In this document: positions 1 through 7,061 of the stretch, piece by piece
Layout: every line of letters begins with the position of its first letter
How positions within the stretch are numbered: position 1 is the first letter of the stretch
Assembly: GCF_008693385.1 (NCBI RefSeq)
Contig: NZ_CP044065.1
Coordinates: 3,038,001-3,102,000, forward strand
Direction: 5' to 3'
Origin: Cupriavidus pauculus
Lineage (GTDB): Bacteria; Pseudomonadota; Gammaproteobacteria; Burkholderiales; Burkholderiaceae
Length of the DNA stretch: 64,000 nucleotides
Made by a program: the position numbers and the translations under genes
The notes under the pieces: model-generated
Database searches by the model: none
The model's input: only the letters and a program-made list of their open reading frames with translations
Told to the model about the DNA's origin: nothing

Positions 1-426
1 ATCGCGCGGCGGGGGCAGCAGCACGTCGAGCAGGCGGTCCTCGGCGGCGTCTTCCGCCTTGGTGCGGACCTTCTTGGTCTCCGACTCGCGCGTCTGCTTC
101 ACGGCCATCTCGGCCAGATCGCGCACGATCGTATCGACGTCGCGGCCGACGTAGCCCACTTCCGTGAACTTGGTCGCCTCGATCTTGATGAACGGCGCGT
201 CGGCCAGCTTGGCCAGGCGGCGCGCGATCTCGGTCTTGCCGACGCCGGTCGGTCCGATCATCAGGATGTTCTTCGGCGTGATTTCCTGGCGCAGCGGGTC
301 CTGAACCTGCTGGCGGCGCCAGCGGTTGCGCAGCGCCACGGCCACGGCCTTCTTGGCCTTGTTCTGGCCGATGATGTGCTTGTCGAGTTCGGAAACGATT
401 TCCGACGGGGTCATGGTATGCGACAT
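1..426 (-). CDS. hslU: ATP-dependent protease ATPase subunit HslU (C-terminus beyond window)
   Basis: AAA+ unfoldase of the two-component HslUV protease; it unfolds substrates and feeds them to HslV in the cytoplasm. The visible 142 residues read [20 protein letters not shown] and include Walker [10 protein letters not shown] near residues 58-66, followed by the [11 protein letters not shown] segment typical of HslU. The gene runs off the left edge inside the intermediate domain. An in-frame ATG at 414 (MTPSEIV) is an alternative start. It lies 22 bp downstream of hslV on the same strand, so the two form an operon. The family assignment is certain; only completeness is unknown. Confidence 0.96.
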   Translation of the reverse strand, partial: MSHTMTPSEIVSELDKHIIGQNKAKKAVAVALRNRWRRQQVQDPLRQEITPKNILMIGPTGVGKTEIARRLAKLADAPFIKIEATKFTEVGYVGRDVDTIVRDLAEMAVKQTRESETKKVRTKAEDAAEDRLLDVLLPPPRD

Positions 427-448
427 GGGAATCCGTTCAGAGCGACGC

Positions 449-985
449 TTACTCGAGCGTCTCGATGACGAAATTGGTATTCGTGTAGATGCAGAGTTCG
501 CCGGCGATGGTCAGCGACTTCTCGACCACGTCCTTCGCGGACAGGTCGGTGTTCTCCATCAGCGCCTTGGCGGCGGACTGCGCGTACACGCCGCCCGAGC
601 CGATGGCCGCGATGCCGCCTTCGGGGTCGAGCACGTCACCGTTGCCGGTAATGACGAGCGTGGTGTCCTTGTCCGCGGTAATAAGCATGGCCTCGAGCCG
701 GCGCAGCGCGCGGTCCGAGCGCCAGTCCTTGGCGAGGTCCACCGCCGCGCGGGTCAGGTTGCCCTGGTACTTTTCGAGCTTGGCCTCGAAGCGGTCCAGC
801 AGCGAGAACGCATCGGCCGTGCTGCCGGCAAACCCGACCAGCACCTTGCCGTTGTAGATACGGCGCACCTTGCGCGCCGAACCCTTCATGACGATATTGC
901 CCAGAGTGACCTGGCCATCACCGCCCAGCGCGACCTGGTTGCCGCGGCGGACGCTGACGATGGTAGTGCCGTGATACTGTTCCAT
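449..985 (-). CDS. hslV: ATP-dependent protease peptidase subunit HslV
   Basis: Proteasome-like threonine peptidase (178 aa, the usual family length) that stacks on HslU hexamers. The start [14 protein letters not shown] places the catalytic N-terminal threonine (TTIVSVRR) right after a short propeptide, as in other HslV proteins. The GDGQVTLG and GSGG(V)YAQSAA segments are family-typical. It is the first gene of the hslVU operon, and a heat-shock-like promoter lies about 30-60 bp upstream of the ATG. Confidence 0.97.
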   Translation of the reverse strand: MEQYHGTTIVSVRRGNQVALGGDGQVTLGNIVMKGSARKVRRIYNGKVLVGFAGSTADAFSLLDRFEAKLEKYQGNLTRAAVDLAKDWRSDRALRRLEAMLITADKDTTLVITGNGDVLDPEGGIAAIGSGGVYAQSAAKALMENTDLSAKDVVEKSLTIAGELCIYTNTNFVIETLE

Positions 986-1012
986 GGTGCCTCGTTGATG
1001 TCTGTCAGGTCG

Positions 1013-1042
1013 GTAGGTGGCGCCACCGGCGCGGCTTTCAAG
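1013..1042 (-). promoter_or_regulatory. Candidate sigma-32 (heat shock) promoter of hslVU
   Basis: On the minus strand CTTGAAA (1036-1042) is followed after 15 bp by CCACCTAC (1013-1020). This resembles the heat-shock consensus CTTGAAA with a CCCCAT-type -10 element. It lies about 30 bp upstream of the hslV ATG and just downstream of the tctC terminator, where an hslV promoter is expected. The -10 match is only partial. Confidence 0.5.
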
Positions 1043-1070
1043 GGGGACGCGAAATTCCCAATATAGGCAC

Positions 1071-1100
1071 AAAAAAAAGGCCATGCCTCGCGGCATGGCC
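1071..1100 (-). terminator. Rho-independent terminator of the tctC-type gene
   Basis: A perfect 9-bp stem (GGCCATGCC, 1079-1087, with its complement at 1092-1100) with a 4-nt loop. It is followed, in minus-strand sense, by eight T residues (the A run at 1071-1078). It sits 23 bp past the stop of the solute-binding protein gene and insulates hslV from it. Confidence 0.9.
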
Positions 1101-1122
1101 TTTGGTGTTGCAGCGTCGGCGC

Positions 1123-2109
1123 TCAGTCCGCGTAGACGCCCGCCTTCTTGATGACCGGCGTCCACTTGTCGATTTCCGACGCGAGGAACACGCGCAGCGA
1201 GTCCGGCGTGGCGCGCTGGGCCGGCACGGCCTCGGCGCCGAGTTCCGCCATCTTGGCGCGGAACGTCGGATCGGTTACCGACTTCTGCAGCGCGGCCGAC
1301 AGCTTGTCGATCACGGCCTTCGGCGTGCCCTTCGGCGCGTACATCGCGTGCCAGATCTTGACTTCCACGCCCGGCAGGCCCTGTTCGGCCGCGGTCGGAA
1401 TGTCCTTGAACGCTTCCACGCGACGCTGCTGCATGGCCGCGTACGGCTTCAGCGAACCCGCCTTCAGCTGGCCGGCGATGTTGGTCGTCTGGTCGCACAT
1501 CAGGTTGACCTGGCCGCCCAGCACATCGGTCAGCGCCGGCGCGGTGCCCTTGTAGGGCACGGTGGTCAGTTCGGTCTGGATCGCGCTCTGGAACAGCAGG
1601 CCGCACAGGTGCGAGGCCGAGCCGATACCGGCGTTGGCCAGCGACAGCTTGCTGGCGTTGGCCTTCACGTACGGCAGCAGCTCCTTGAACGTGGCCGGCG
1701 GCAGGTTCTTGTTGCCGACCATCACCATCGGCACGTCGGCGATCTCGCCGACCATCTCGAAGTCCTTGAGCGGGTCGAAGCCCAGGTTCCGGTACAGCGC
1801 CGGTGCCGTGGACATGCCGATATGGTGGATCAGGATGGTGTAGCCGTCGTTCTTGGCCTGCACGACCTTCTTGGCGCCGATGGTGCCGCCGGCGCCACCG
1901 AGGTTCTCGATCACGATCGTGGTGCCCAGATGCTTGGACATGATCGCCGTGAGTTCACGGGAGACCTTGTCGGTCGGGCCACCGGCCGCGAACGGCACCA
2001 CGGCCTGCACGGGCTTGCTGCCCGGGAAATCCTGCGCGAACGTACCCGTCGATGCCACCACGCCGGCAACTGCCAGCGCGGCCGCGAAATGTACTGCAAC
2101 TCGTTTCAT
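1123..2109 (-). CDS. Bug/TctC-family tripartite tricarboxylate transporter substrate-binding protein
   Basis: Periplasmic solute-binding protein of about 328 aa. The N-terminus [18 protein letters not shown]...TFAQ is a Sec signal peptide cleaved after a TFA-like site. The mature part has the Bug-family segments [28 protein letters not shown] and [18 protein letters not shown]. Bug proteins bind carboxylates or similar small acids; the ligand cannot be read here. There are two adjacent ATG codons (2112 and 2109); an AGGAG six bases before the second favours 2109. No transporter subunits are adjacent, so it is an orphan, which is common for this family in Burkholderiales. Confidence 0.9.
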   Translation of the reverse strand: MKRVAVHFAAALAVAGVVASTGTFAQDFPGSKPVQAVVPFAAGGPTDKVSRELTAIMSKHLGTTIVIENLGGAGGTIGAKKVVQAKNDGYTILIHHIGMSTAPALYRNLGFDPLKDFEMVGEIADVPMVMVGNKNLPPATFKELLPYVKANASKLSLANAGIGSASHLCGLLFQSAIQTELTTVPYKGTAPALTDVLGGQVNLMCDQTTNIAGQLKAGSLKPYAAMQQRRVEAFKDIPTAAEQGLPGVEVKIWHAMYAPKGTPKAVIDKLSAALQKSVTDPTFRAKMAELGAEAVPAQRATPDSLRVFLASEIDKWTPVIKKAGVYAD

Positions 2110-2112
2110 CAT

Positions 2113-2423
2113 GCTCTCCTGTATTCCCTGCTCCAGTGCCTCGAGACCGCCGTTTGCCGTCGGACGCCCGCGTGTTGCGGATCTTTCCGGTCGTGCGATC
2201 CATATCGGAAGCGCACGAGTGACCATCGGCAAAATGTATGGGTGGAAGGCGGCCACCAGCCCCGCGTACAGGCGGAGCCGGAGGTGGATGTTAGCCGCCG
2301 CGAACAACGCGCAGGTAGCGGGGTTAACCCGCGAGAAACGCACATCTGGACGGCGCATTCGGAGCACGCCGTTGCGGACGCGCTTCCGCAACTGAATTGC
2401 ATCGAAGGGGGCCCTATGGTTAA
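2113..2423. promoter_or_regulatory. Divergent intergenic region between the Bug protein gene and zur
   Basis: A 311-bp non-coding stretch separating divergently transcribed genes; promoters for both must lie here. I see no reliable sigma-70 boxes. The one clear structure is a GCAA-N5-TTGC inverted repeat at 2388-2400, listed separately. Confidence 0.6.
2388..2400. promoter_or_regulatory. Candidate Zur operator (GCAA-N5-TTGC) upstream of zur
   Basis: Inverted repeat GCAACTGAATTGC ending 23 bp before the zur start codon. The same architecture, GCAA-N5-TTGC with a following A on the right, occurs 16 bp before the second COG0523 gene (5266-5278). Position and recurrence within one zinc cluster suggest a Zur site; this is inference. 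Confidence 0.4.
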
Positions 2424-2936
2424 ATGGCCCGCATGACCCGCCCCACTTTGCATTCCGCGCCTCAGGCCGCTCCGCACGACGTCGCGCAGGAGCGTCTGCG
2501 CCTGCTCGGCGCCCGCGTGACGCAGCCGCGCGTGGCCATCCTGGCGTGCCTGATCGGCAGCGACGACGCCATGACGCACCAGGCCGTGATCGACACCCTG
2601 CCCGCCGAGGCCGGCGTGGACCGCGTCACCGTCTACCGCGTGCTCGACTGGCTGGTCGAGCAGGGCATCGCGCAGAAGCGCGCGGGCAACGACCGCGTCT
2701 TCCGCTTCAGCCTCGTCGAGCACGAGGCCGCGCGCGCGCAGGTGCACCGCCAGCACAGCCACTTCCATTGCACGCGGTGCGACCGCACCTATTGCCTCGA
2801 AGCCGCGGGCGCGCCGCCGCGCGTGGCCACGCCGAAGGTGCCGAGCGGTTTTGCCGTGGAGCACGTGGAGCTGACCGTCAACGGCGTCTGCGCCGAATGC
2901 GGCAAACGCATCGAGGCCGGCGCGCACGCGCACTGA
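2424..2936 (+). CDS. zur: Fur-family transcriptional regulator, probably Zur
   Basis: A 170-aa Fur-fold metalloregulator. The N-terminal winged helix contains RVTQPRVAILACLI and VTVYRVLDWLVEQGI. The dimerisation half has the metal-site HSHFHCTRC pattern and two CxxC pairs (CTRC near residue 115 and CAEC near 157) for structural zinc. The neighbours are two COG0523 GTPases and a ZnuD-like receptor, which points to zinc rather than iron sensing. Start 2424 (MARMTRP) or the in-frame ATG at 2433 are both possible. The stop is 38 bp before the His-rich GTPase, so the two are probably co-transcribed. Confidence 0.85.
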   Translation: MARMTRPTLHSAPQAAPHDVAQERLRLLGARVTQPRVAILACLIGSDDAMTHQAVIDTLPAEAGVDRVTVYRVLDWLVEQGIAQKRAGNDRVFRFSLVEHEAARAQVHRQHSHFHCTRCDRTYCLEAAGAPPRVATPKVPSGFAVEHVELTVNGVCAECGKRIEAGAHAH

Positions 2937-2974
2937 AGGCGGAATCGATTTATCTATCGGACTCGGAGAACAAC

Positions 2975-4051
2975 ATGTCCAAAATGATCCCGGTCACGAT
3001 CCTGACCGGCTTCCTCGGCAGCGGCAAGACGACGCTGCTCAAGCGAATTCTCAACGAACAGCACGGCATGAAGATCGCCGTGATCGAGAACGAATTCGGC
3101 GAGGAGAACATCGACAACGAAATCCTCGTGCAGGATGGCCGCGAACAGATCGTGCAGATGAGCAACGGCTGCATCTGCTGCACGATCCGCGGGGACCTCG
3201 TGCAGGCCTTGTCCGATCTGCTCACGCGCCGCGACGCGGGCGAGTTCGACTTCGACCGCGTCGTCATCGAGACGACGGGCGTGGCCAATCCGGGCCCGGT
3301 CGCACAGACGTTCTTCATGGACGAGGAAATCGCCGCGCGCTATCTGCTGGATGCGGTGATCACGCTCGTCGACGCGAAGCACGCCAACATGCAGCTCGAC
3401 AAGCAGGAAGAGGTGCAGCGCCAGGTCGGCTTTGCCGATGCGATCTTCATCACCAAATCGGACCTCGTCGACGAAAAGGAGGTGGCCGACCTGCGCCACC
3501 GCCTGCTCCACATGAATCCGCGCGCGCCGATCCGCACCGCGCATTTCGGTGAAGCGCCGATCGACACGATCTTCGACCTGCGTGGCTTCAACCTCAACGA
3601 GAAGCTCGAGATCGACCCCGACTTCCTGCGCGCCGACGATCACGACCACGACCATGACCACGATCATGGCCACGTGCATGACGAGCACTGCGGCCACGAC
3701 CATCACGACCATGGCCACGGTCACGCGCACGACCACCACCATCATCACCACCACACCGACCGCATCGCGTCGTTCGTGTTCCGCAGCGACAAGCCGTTCC
3801 ACTACGGCAAGCTCGAGGAATTCCTGTCGGGCATCCTGTCGGTCTATGGCGAGAAGCTGCTGCGCTACAAGGGCGTGCTCTATATGGATGGGGTGGACCG
3901 CAAGGTCGTGTTCCAGGGCGTGCACCAGCTGATGGGCAGCGATATCGGCGCCAAGTGGGCCGACGAGACGCCGGTCACCAAGATGGTGTTCATCGGTGTG
4001 GATCTGCCGCGCGAGGCGATCCTGAAGGGGCTCGAAAGCTGCCTGGCCTGA
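2975..4051 (+). CDS. COG0523 (CobW/ZNG-like) GTPase with His-rich metal-binding insert
   Basis: G3E-family metallochaperone GTPase, 358 aa. Walker A GFLGSGKTT is at residues 12-20, the hallmark metal-binding CxCC (NGCICC) at 66-69, the Walker B-like ETTG near 99-102 and a TKSD base-recognition motif near 160. Between the GTPase and the C-terminal CobW_C domain is a roughly 40-residue run almost entirely of His and Asp (about 220-262), a metal-buffering insert. An RBS GGAG sits six bases before the ATG. The location directly after zur suggests a role in allocating scarce zinc to client enzymes. The related genes in Cupriavidus metallidurans are called cobW1 to cobW3, but which one this matches cannot be settled here. 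Confidence 0.93.
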   Translation: MSKMIPVTILTGFLGSGKTTLLKRILNEQHGMKIAVIENEFGEENIDNEILVQDGREQIVQMSNGCICCTIRGDLVQALSDLLTRRDAGEFDFDRVVIETTGVANPGPVAQTFFMDEEIAARYLLDAVITLVDAKHANMQLDKQEEVQRQVGFADAIFITKSDLVDEKEVADLRHRLLHMNPRAPIRTAHFGEAPIDTIFDLRGFNLNEKLEIDPDFLRADDHDHDHDHDHGHVHDEHCGHDHHDHGHGHAHDHHHHHHHTDRIASFVFRSDKPFHYGKLEEFLSGILSVYGEKLLRYKGVLYMDGVDRKVVFQGVHQLMGSDIGAKWADETPVTKMVFIGVDLPREAILKGLESCLA

Positions 4052-4078
4052 CCTGACGGCATCCGGCACCATCCGACC

Positions 4079-4110
4079 GGGGGGCTTCGCCAGTGGCGAT
4101 GCCCCCTTTT
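4079..4110 (+). terminator. Rho-independent terminator after the zur-COG0523 operon
   Basis: A GC-rich hairpin with GGGGGC (from about 4080) pairing with GCCCCC (4101-4106), an inner TCGCC/GGCGA stem, and TTTT at 4107-4110. It lies 28 bp after the GTPase stop. Confidence 0.8.
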
Positions 4111-4457
4111 GTCCTTTTCTGCCTGTCCCGTCACATGGGGGCCCGGCGGTCATCGTGAAAAATCCTGTGCGCTTGTCCGGCTTTCTCCCATATCTCCGAA
4201 AAATTTGTTCAAGTACAATAAGCCGGATTTGATACGGGCGGCGCACCTTTGAGCCGTTACCCGTATTGGCAGGGCGGCGGGTCGTCGTCTACACGAGGCG
4301 GGCCGCCTGCAGGTGCGGTCGCAGTGCTTCGTGCGGAGACCGCCAATCCGCCGTGAGGCACCTCCGGTTCGCGCCGCGTTACGTTTTGCGTGTTTGCTTT
4401 GCGTGATGTAACGTCACTAAACGTCACTTACCCGACGCGAGAGAGAGAGGTGTCCCC
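4111..4457. promoter_or_regulatory. Leader/promoter region of dksA
   Basis: 347 bp without a gene. It carries a TACAAT -10-like hexamer at 4215-4220 with no good -35, then a G+C-rich stretch, and ends with a perfect tandem repeat of AACGTCACT at 4410-4428 (10-bp period), about 30 bp before the start codon. A long 5' leader on dksA mRNA is likely. I recognise no known RNA element. Confidence 0.4.
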
Positions 4458-5144
4458 ATGACAGCCGCAACAAAAACCAAGGAAAGCCGCAGCAAGACTG
4501 TTACTGCCGCGGCAGCGACACCAAAGGCGCAGCCTGCGAAGGCAACGCCGACTCCACGTGGCAGTACGGCGCAGGCCGAGGCGGGGGAGGCCAAGGGAGG
4601 CACGCGAAGCAGCAAGACTGCAGCCAGCCAGAGTGAAACGACCGCACCGCGCAAGCGGGCGGCCACCGCACCCGAGCGGACGGAGACGCCGCCGGTCGCA
4701 TCAACAAGAGAATCAGCAGCAACCATGAGCAGCAACAAACTTCTGACTGAAGCTGAAATCCTGAAGATGAGCGACAAGGATTACATGAACGAGGCGCAGT
4801 TGGCCTTCTTCAAGAATCGCCTTGAGCAGCTTCGCGACGAAATTCTCAAGAACGCCGACCAGACCACCGAACACCTGCGCGAAACGGTCATCGTGCCGGA
4901 TCCGGCGGATCGCGCGACGATCGAGGAAGAGCATGCGCTCGAACTGCGCACGCGCGATCGCGAGCGCAAGCTGCTGAAGAAGGTCGAACAGTCGCTCCAG
5001 CGCATCGAGTCCGGCGACTACGGCTGGTGCGAGGAAACCGGCGAGCCGATCGGCGTGCCGCGCCTGCTGGCCCGTCCGACCGCGACGCTCTCGCTGGAAG
5101 CGCAGCAGCGCCGCGAGCTGCGCCAGAAGCTGTTCGGGGACTGA
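4458..5144 (+). CDS. dksA: RNA polymerase-binding transcription factor DksA, single-Cys finger, with low-complexity N-terminal extension
   Basis: 228 aa if started at 4458. Residues from about 90 on are a full DksA: a coiled coil with tip motif DPADRA (DxxDxA), then ELRTRDRERKLLKKVEQSL, then the globular GDYGWCEETGEPIGVPRL. DksA works with ppGpp in the RNA polymerase secondary channel. Of the four zinc-finger cysteines of E. coli DksA only the first remains; the others are Thr, Ser and Ala, so no classic zinc site can form. The first 89 residues are Ala/Thr/Lys/Pro-rich and unlike DksA. A GAGAGAGAGG sequence lies before 4458, while the internal ATG at 4725 would give a standard-length 139-aa protein, so the start is uncertain. 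Confidence 0.9.
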   Translation: MTAATKTKESRSKTVTAAAATPKAQPAKATPTPRGSTAQAEAGEAKGGTRSSKTAASQSETTAPRKRAATAPERTETPPVASTRESAATMSSNKLLTEAEILKMSDKDYMNEAQLAFFKNRLEQLRDEILKNADQTTEHLRETVIVPDPADRATIEEEHALELRTRDRERKLLKKVEQSLQRIESGDYGWCEETGEPIGVPRLLARPTATLSLEAQQRRELRQKLFGD

Positions 5145-5167
5145 GCCCTCCCGGATCGCACTGACCT

Positions 5168-5196
5168 ACGGCCCGGATCATCCGGGCCGTTTGTGT
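5168..5196 (+). terminator. Terminator-like hairpin after dksA
   Basis: A perfect 10-bp stem, ACGGCCCGGA (5168-5177) with TCCGGGCCGT (5181-5190), a 3-nt loop, then TTGTGT. The U tract is weak but the position, 23 bp after the dksA stop, fits termination. Confidence 0.7.
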
Positions 5197-5265
5197 ATAC
5201 GCGATGTCCTACCATGGGGAAGCGCCGTGCGTGACTGTCCTCACGGCGGCGTTTCTGATACAGTC

Positions 5266-5278
5266 GCAACCTTGTTGC
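5266..5278. promoter_or_regulatory. Candidate Zur operator (GCAA-N5-TTGC) upstream of the second COG0523 gene
   Basis: Inverted repeat GCAACCTTGTTGC, 16 bp before the ATG at 5295. It is a perfect 5-bp inverted repeat with a 3-bp centre and shares the framework CGCAAC-N4-TTGCA with the site upstream of zur. A repressor bound here would overlap the promoter or start region. Confidence 0.42.
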
Positions 5279-5294
5279 AATTACATCCCGCATC

Positions 5295-6479
5295 ATGGCC
5301 GATCGCCTGCCCGTCACCGTATTGTCCGGATTCTCCGGTGCCGGGAAGACCGCCCTGCTCGACCACGTTCGCGCCCATGCCGATGGCCTGCGCGTGGCGG
5401 CGCTCGCCGATGGGCCGGACCTGCTGACCGAGGTGGAACGCCTGGCGCAAGCGGGCGGCCACGATGCCGTGATCGTCGAAACCGACGCCAGTTCGGAGCC
5501 GCTCGCGATCGCCGAGCTCTTCGCCTTCGAGGATGCGCACGGCCATGACGATGCCGGGGCCGGCTACCGGCTCGATACGCTGGTCACCGTCGTGGATGCC
5601 GCGACGCTGCTGCGCGACTGGCACGACGCGGATTTTCTCGCCGATCGCGGCCTGGCCGAGGCCGGCGACGACCGCACAGTGGTCGATGTGCTCGTGGAGC
5701 AGATCGAAGGCTGCGACGTGCTCGTGCTGAACCATACGGACGAGGCCGATGCGGATACGCTCGCCCGCGCCCGTGCGCTGTTGCGCGCGCTCAACCCGCG
5801 CGCCGATCTCGTCGAGACGATCCGCGGCGCCGTGCCGGCCGCGCATGTGCTGGACACCGGCCGCTTCGATGTCGACACGACGTTCGCGAACACGGGCTGG
5901 CAGCTGGCCCTGCGCGGCGAAGCCCTGCCCGCCGAAGACGGCATCGGTGCCGTCGTCTATCGGCGCCGGCGCCCATTTCATCCGCAACGATTCGCCGATC
6001 TGATCCACACCGAATGGATGCGCGAGCACGGCGACGTGCTGCGTTCCAAGGGCCTGTTCTGGCTGGCGTCGCGCATGGACATGGCCGGCGACTGGGCGCA
6101 GGCCGGTGGCGTCTGCCGACCCGGCGGTGCCGGCGCATGGTGGGCCTCGCTCGACGACACCGACTGGCCGCAGGACGCCGATGCGCGCGCGGAGATCGAG
6201 GCCGAGATGGAAGATCCGTTCGGCGACCGCCGTCAGGAACTCGTGCTGATCGGGCGCGATCTCGATGCGGCCGCGCTGTCGGCATTGCTCGACGCGTGCC
6301 TGCTGACCGATGCGGAAGTGGCCGAGGGTCCCGAGGCGTGGGCAGCCTATGCCGATCCGTTCCCGGCCTGGGACGACGGTCACGACCATGACGACCATGA
6401 CGATCATGGCGATGGCCATGGCGATCACGACCACGATCATGATCACGACGATCAGTGCGGCTGTGGCCATGCGCACTGA
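5295..6479 (+). CDS. COG0523 (CobW-type) GTPase lacking the CxCC motif, His-rich C-terminus
   Basis: G3E-family GTPase of 394 aa with Walker A GFSGAGKTA at residues 12-20 and ETDASSEP near 62-69 in place of the usual ETTG/ETSG segment. Only about 42 residues separate these two motifs, against about 79 in the upstream paralogue. The missing segment is the one that carries the CxCC metal site, and no substitute Cys cluster is seen there. The C-terminal 35 residues are a His/Asp run ending in CGCGHAH, which may replace the lost site. A CobW_C-like region (RPFHPQRFADLI, SKGLFWLASR) is present. It was probably duplicated from a standard family member and specialised. The start is supported by motif position and the short upstream operator. 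Confidence 0.88.
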   Translation: MADRLPVTVLSGFSGAGKTALLDHVRAHADGLRVAALADGPDLLTEVERLAQAGGHDAVIVETDASSEPLAIAELFAFEDAHGHDDAGAGYRLDTLVTVVDAATLLRDWHDADFLADRGLAEAGDDRTVVDVLVEQIEGCDVLVLNHTDEADADTLARARALLRALNPRADLVETIRGAVPAAHVLDTGRFDVDTTFANTGWQLALRGEALPAEDGIGAVVYRRRRPFHPQRFADLIHTEWMREHGDVLRSKGLFWLASRMDMAGDWAQAGGVCRPGGAGAWWASLDDTDWPQDADARAEIEAEMEDPFGDRRQELVLIGRDLDAAALSALLDACLLTDAEVAEGPEAWAAYADPFPAWDDGHDHDDHDDHGDGHGDHDHDHDHDDQCGCGHAH

Positions 6480-6876
6480 CGCGGGCCAACTTCTCGCGCG
6501 CTGGCGCCACCGCGGCCTCGGTCTCTGGACCGCGCTGGGGCTGGTGCTGTGCCTGCTGCTCGCGCAGCAGGCAGGCCTCGTGCACCGCGTGGTGCACGGC
6601 GGGCTGCTCAACACCCCGCTGACCCTCTCCGCCGTCGTGGCGGGACAGGGGCAGGACGCCCATGTGCATCCGCTTGCGCTGAAAATCGCCGGCCATTCCT
6701 GCGTGCTGTTCGATGGCGCGACCGTGGCCGACACGCACTTCGGTACCGTCACGCTGCCCATGCTGCGTTTCGGCAAACCGGTCAAGCCCGCCGCGCTTGC
6801 GTGGCGCTGGCCCGATCTTCCCGCCCGTCACCCCTTCCATTCGCGCGCCCCACCGGCGCCGCTCGCGTTCGTCTGA
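6469..6876 (+). CDS. Small membrane-anchored His/Cys-containing protein of the zinc cluster
   Basis: A 135-aa product starting inside the end of the preceding GTPase gene (11-bp overlap), so it is translationally coupled. Residues 16-37 form one strong transmembrane segment (LWTALGLVLCLLLAQQAGLV). The rest should be periplasmic and contains HRVVHGG, DAHVHPLALKIAGHSC and a Pro/His/Arg-rich tail. The HSCVLFDGATVAD stretch resembles short proteins found beside zinc TonB receptors, but I cannot assign a family with certainty. A role in zinc handling is inferred from position and the His/Cys content. Confidence 0.65.
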   Translation: MRTDAGQLLARWRHRGLGLWTALGLVLCLLLAQQAGLVHRVVHGGLLNTPLTLSAVVAGQGQDAHVHPLALKIAGHSCVLFDGATVADTHFGTVTLPMLRFGKPVKPAALAWRWPDLPARHPFHSRAPPAPLAFV

Positions 6877-7061
6877 CCCGCCACGGTCCGCGGCCCTGAT
6901 TTGCCGGCCGCCGCGCCGGGGCTCCAGCCATATTCCACGTGCCATGCCACGTGTGCCCTGCCGGGGCGCACCGCCGTCGTGTCGACGCCCGTCGTCCGCC
7001 GTCGTGCGCGTGCAGTGCCATCCGTCGTGCCACGGTCGTGACAAAAACCGAATCGCGAGCC

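Noticed and set aside
3640..3765. Dense repeats of CAC/CAT/GAC codons resembling a repeat array
   Set aside because: These are His/Asp codons of the COG0523 metal-binding insert, not a CRISPR or DNA repeat element; spacing is irregular.
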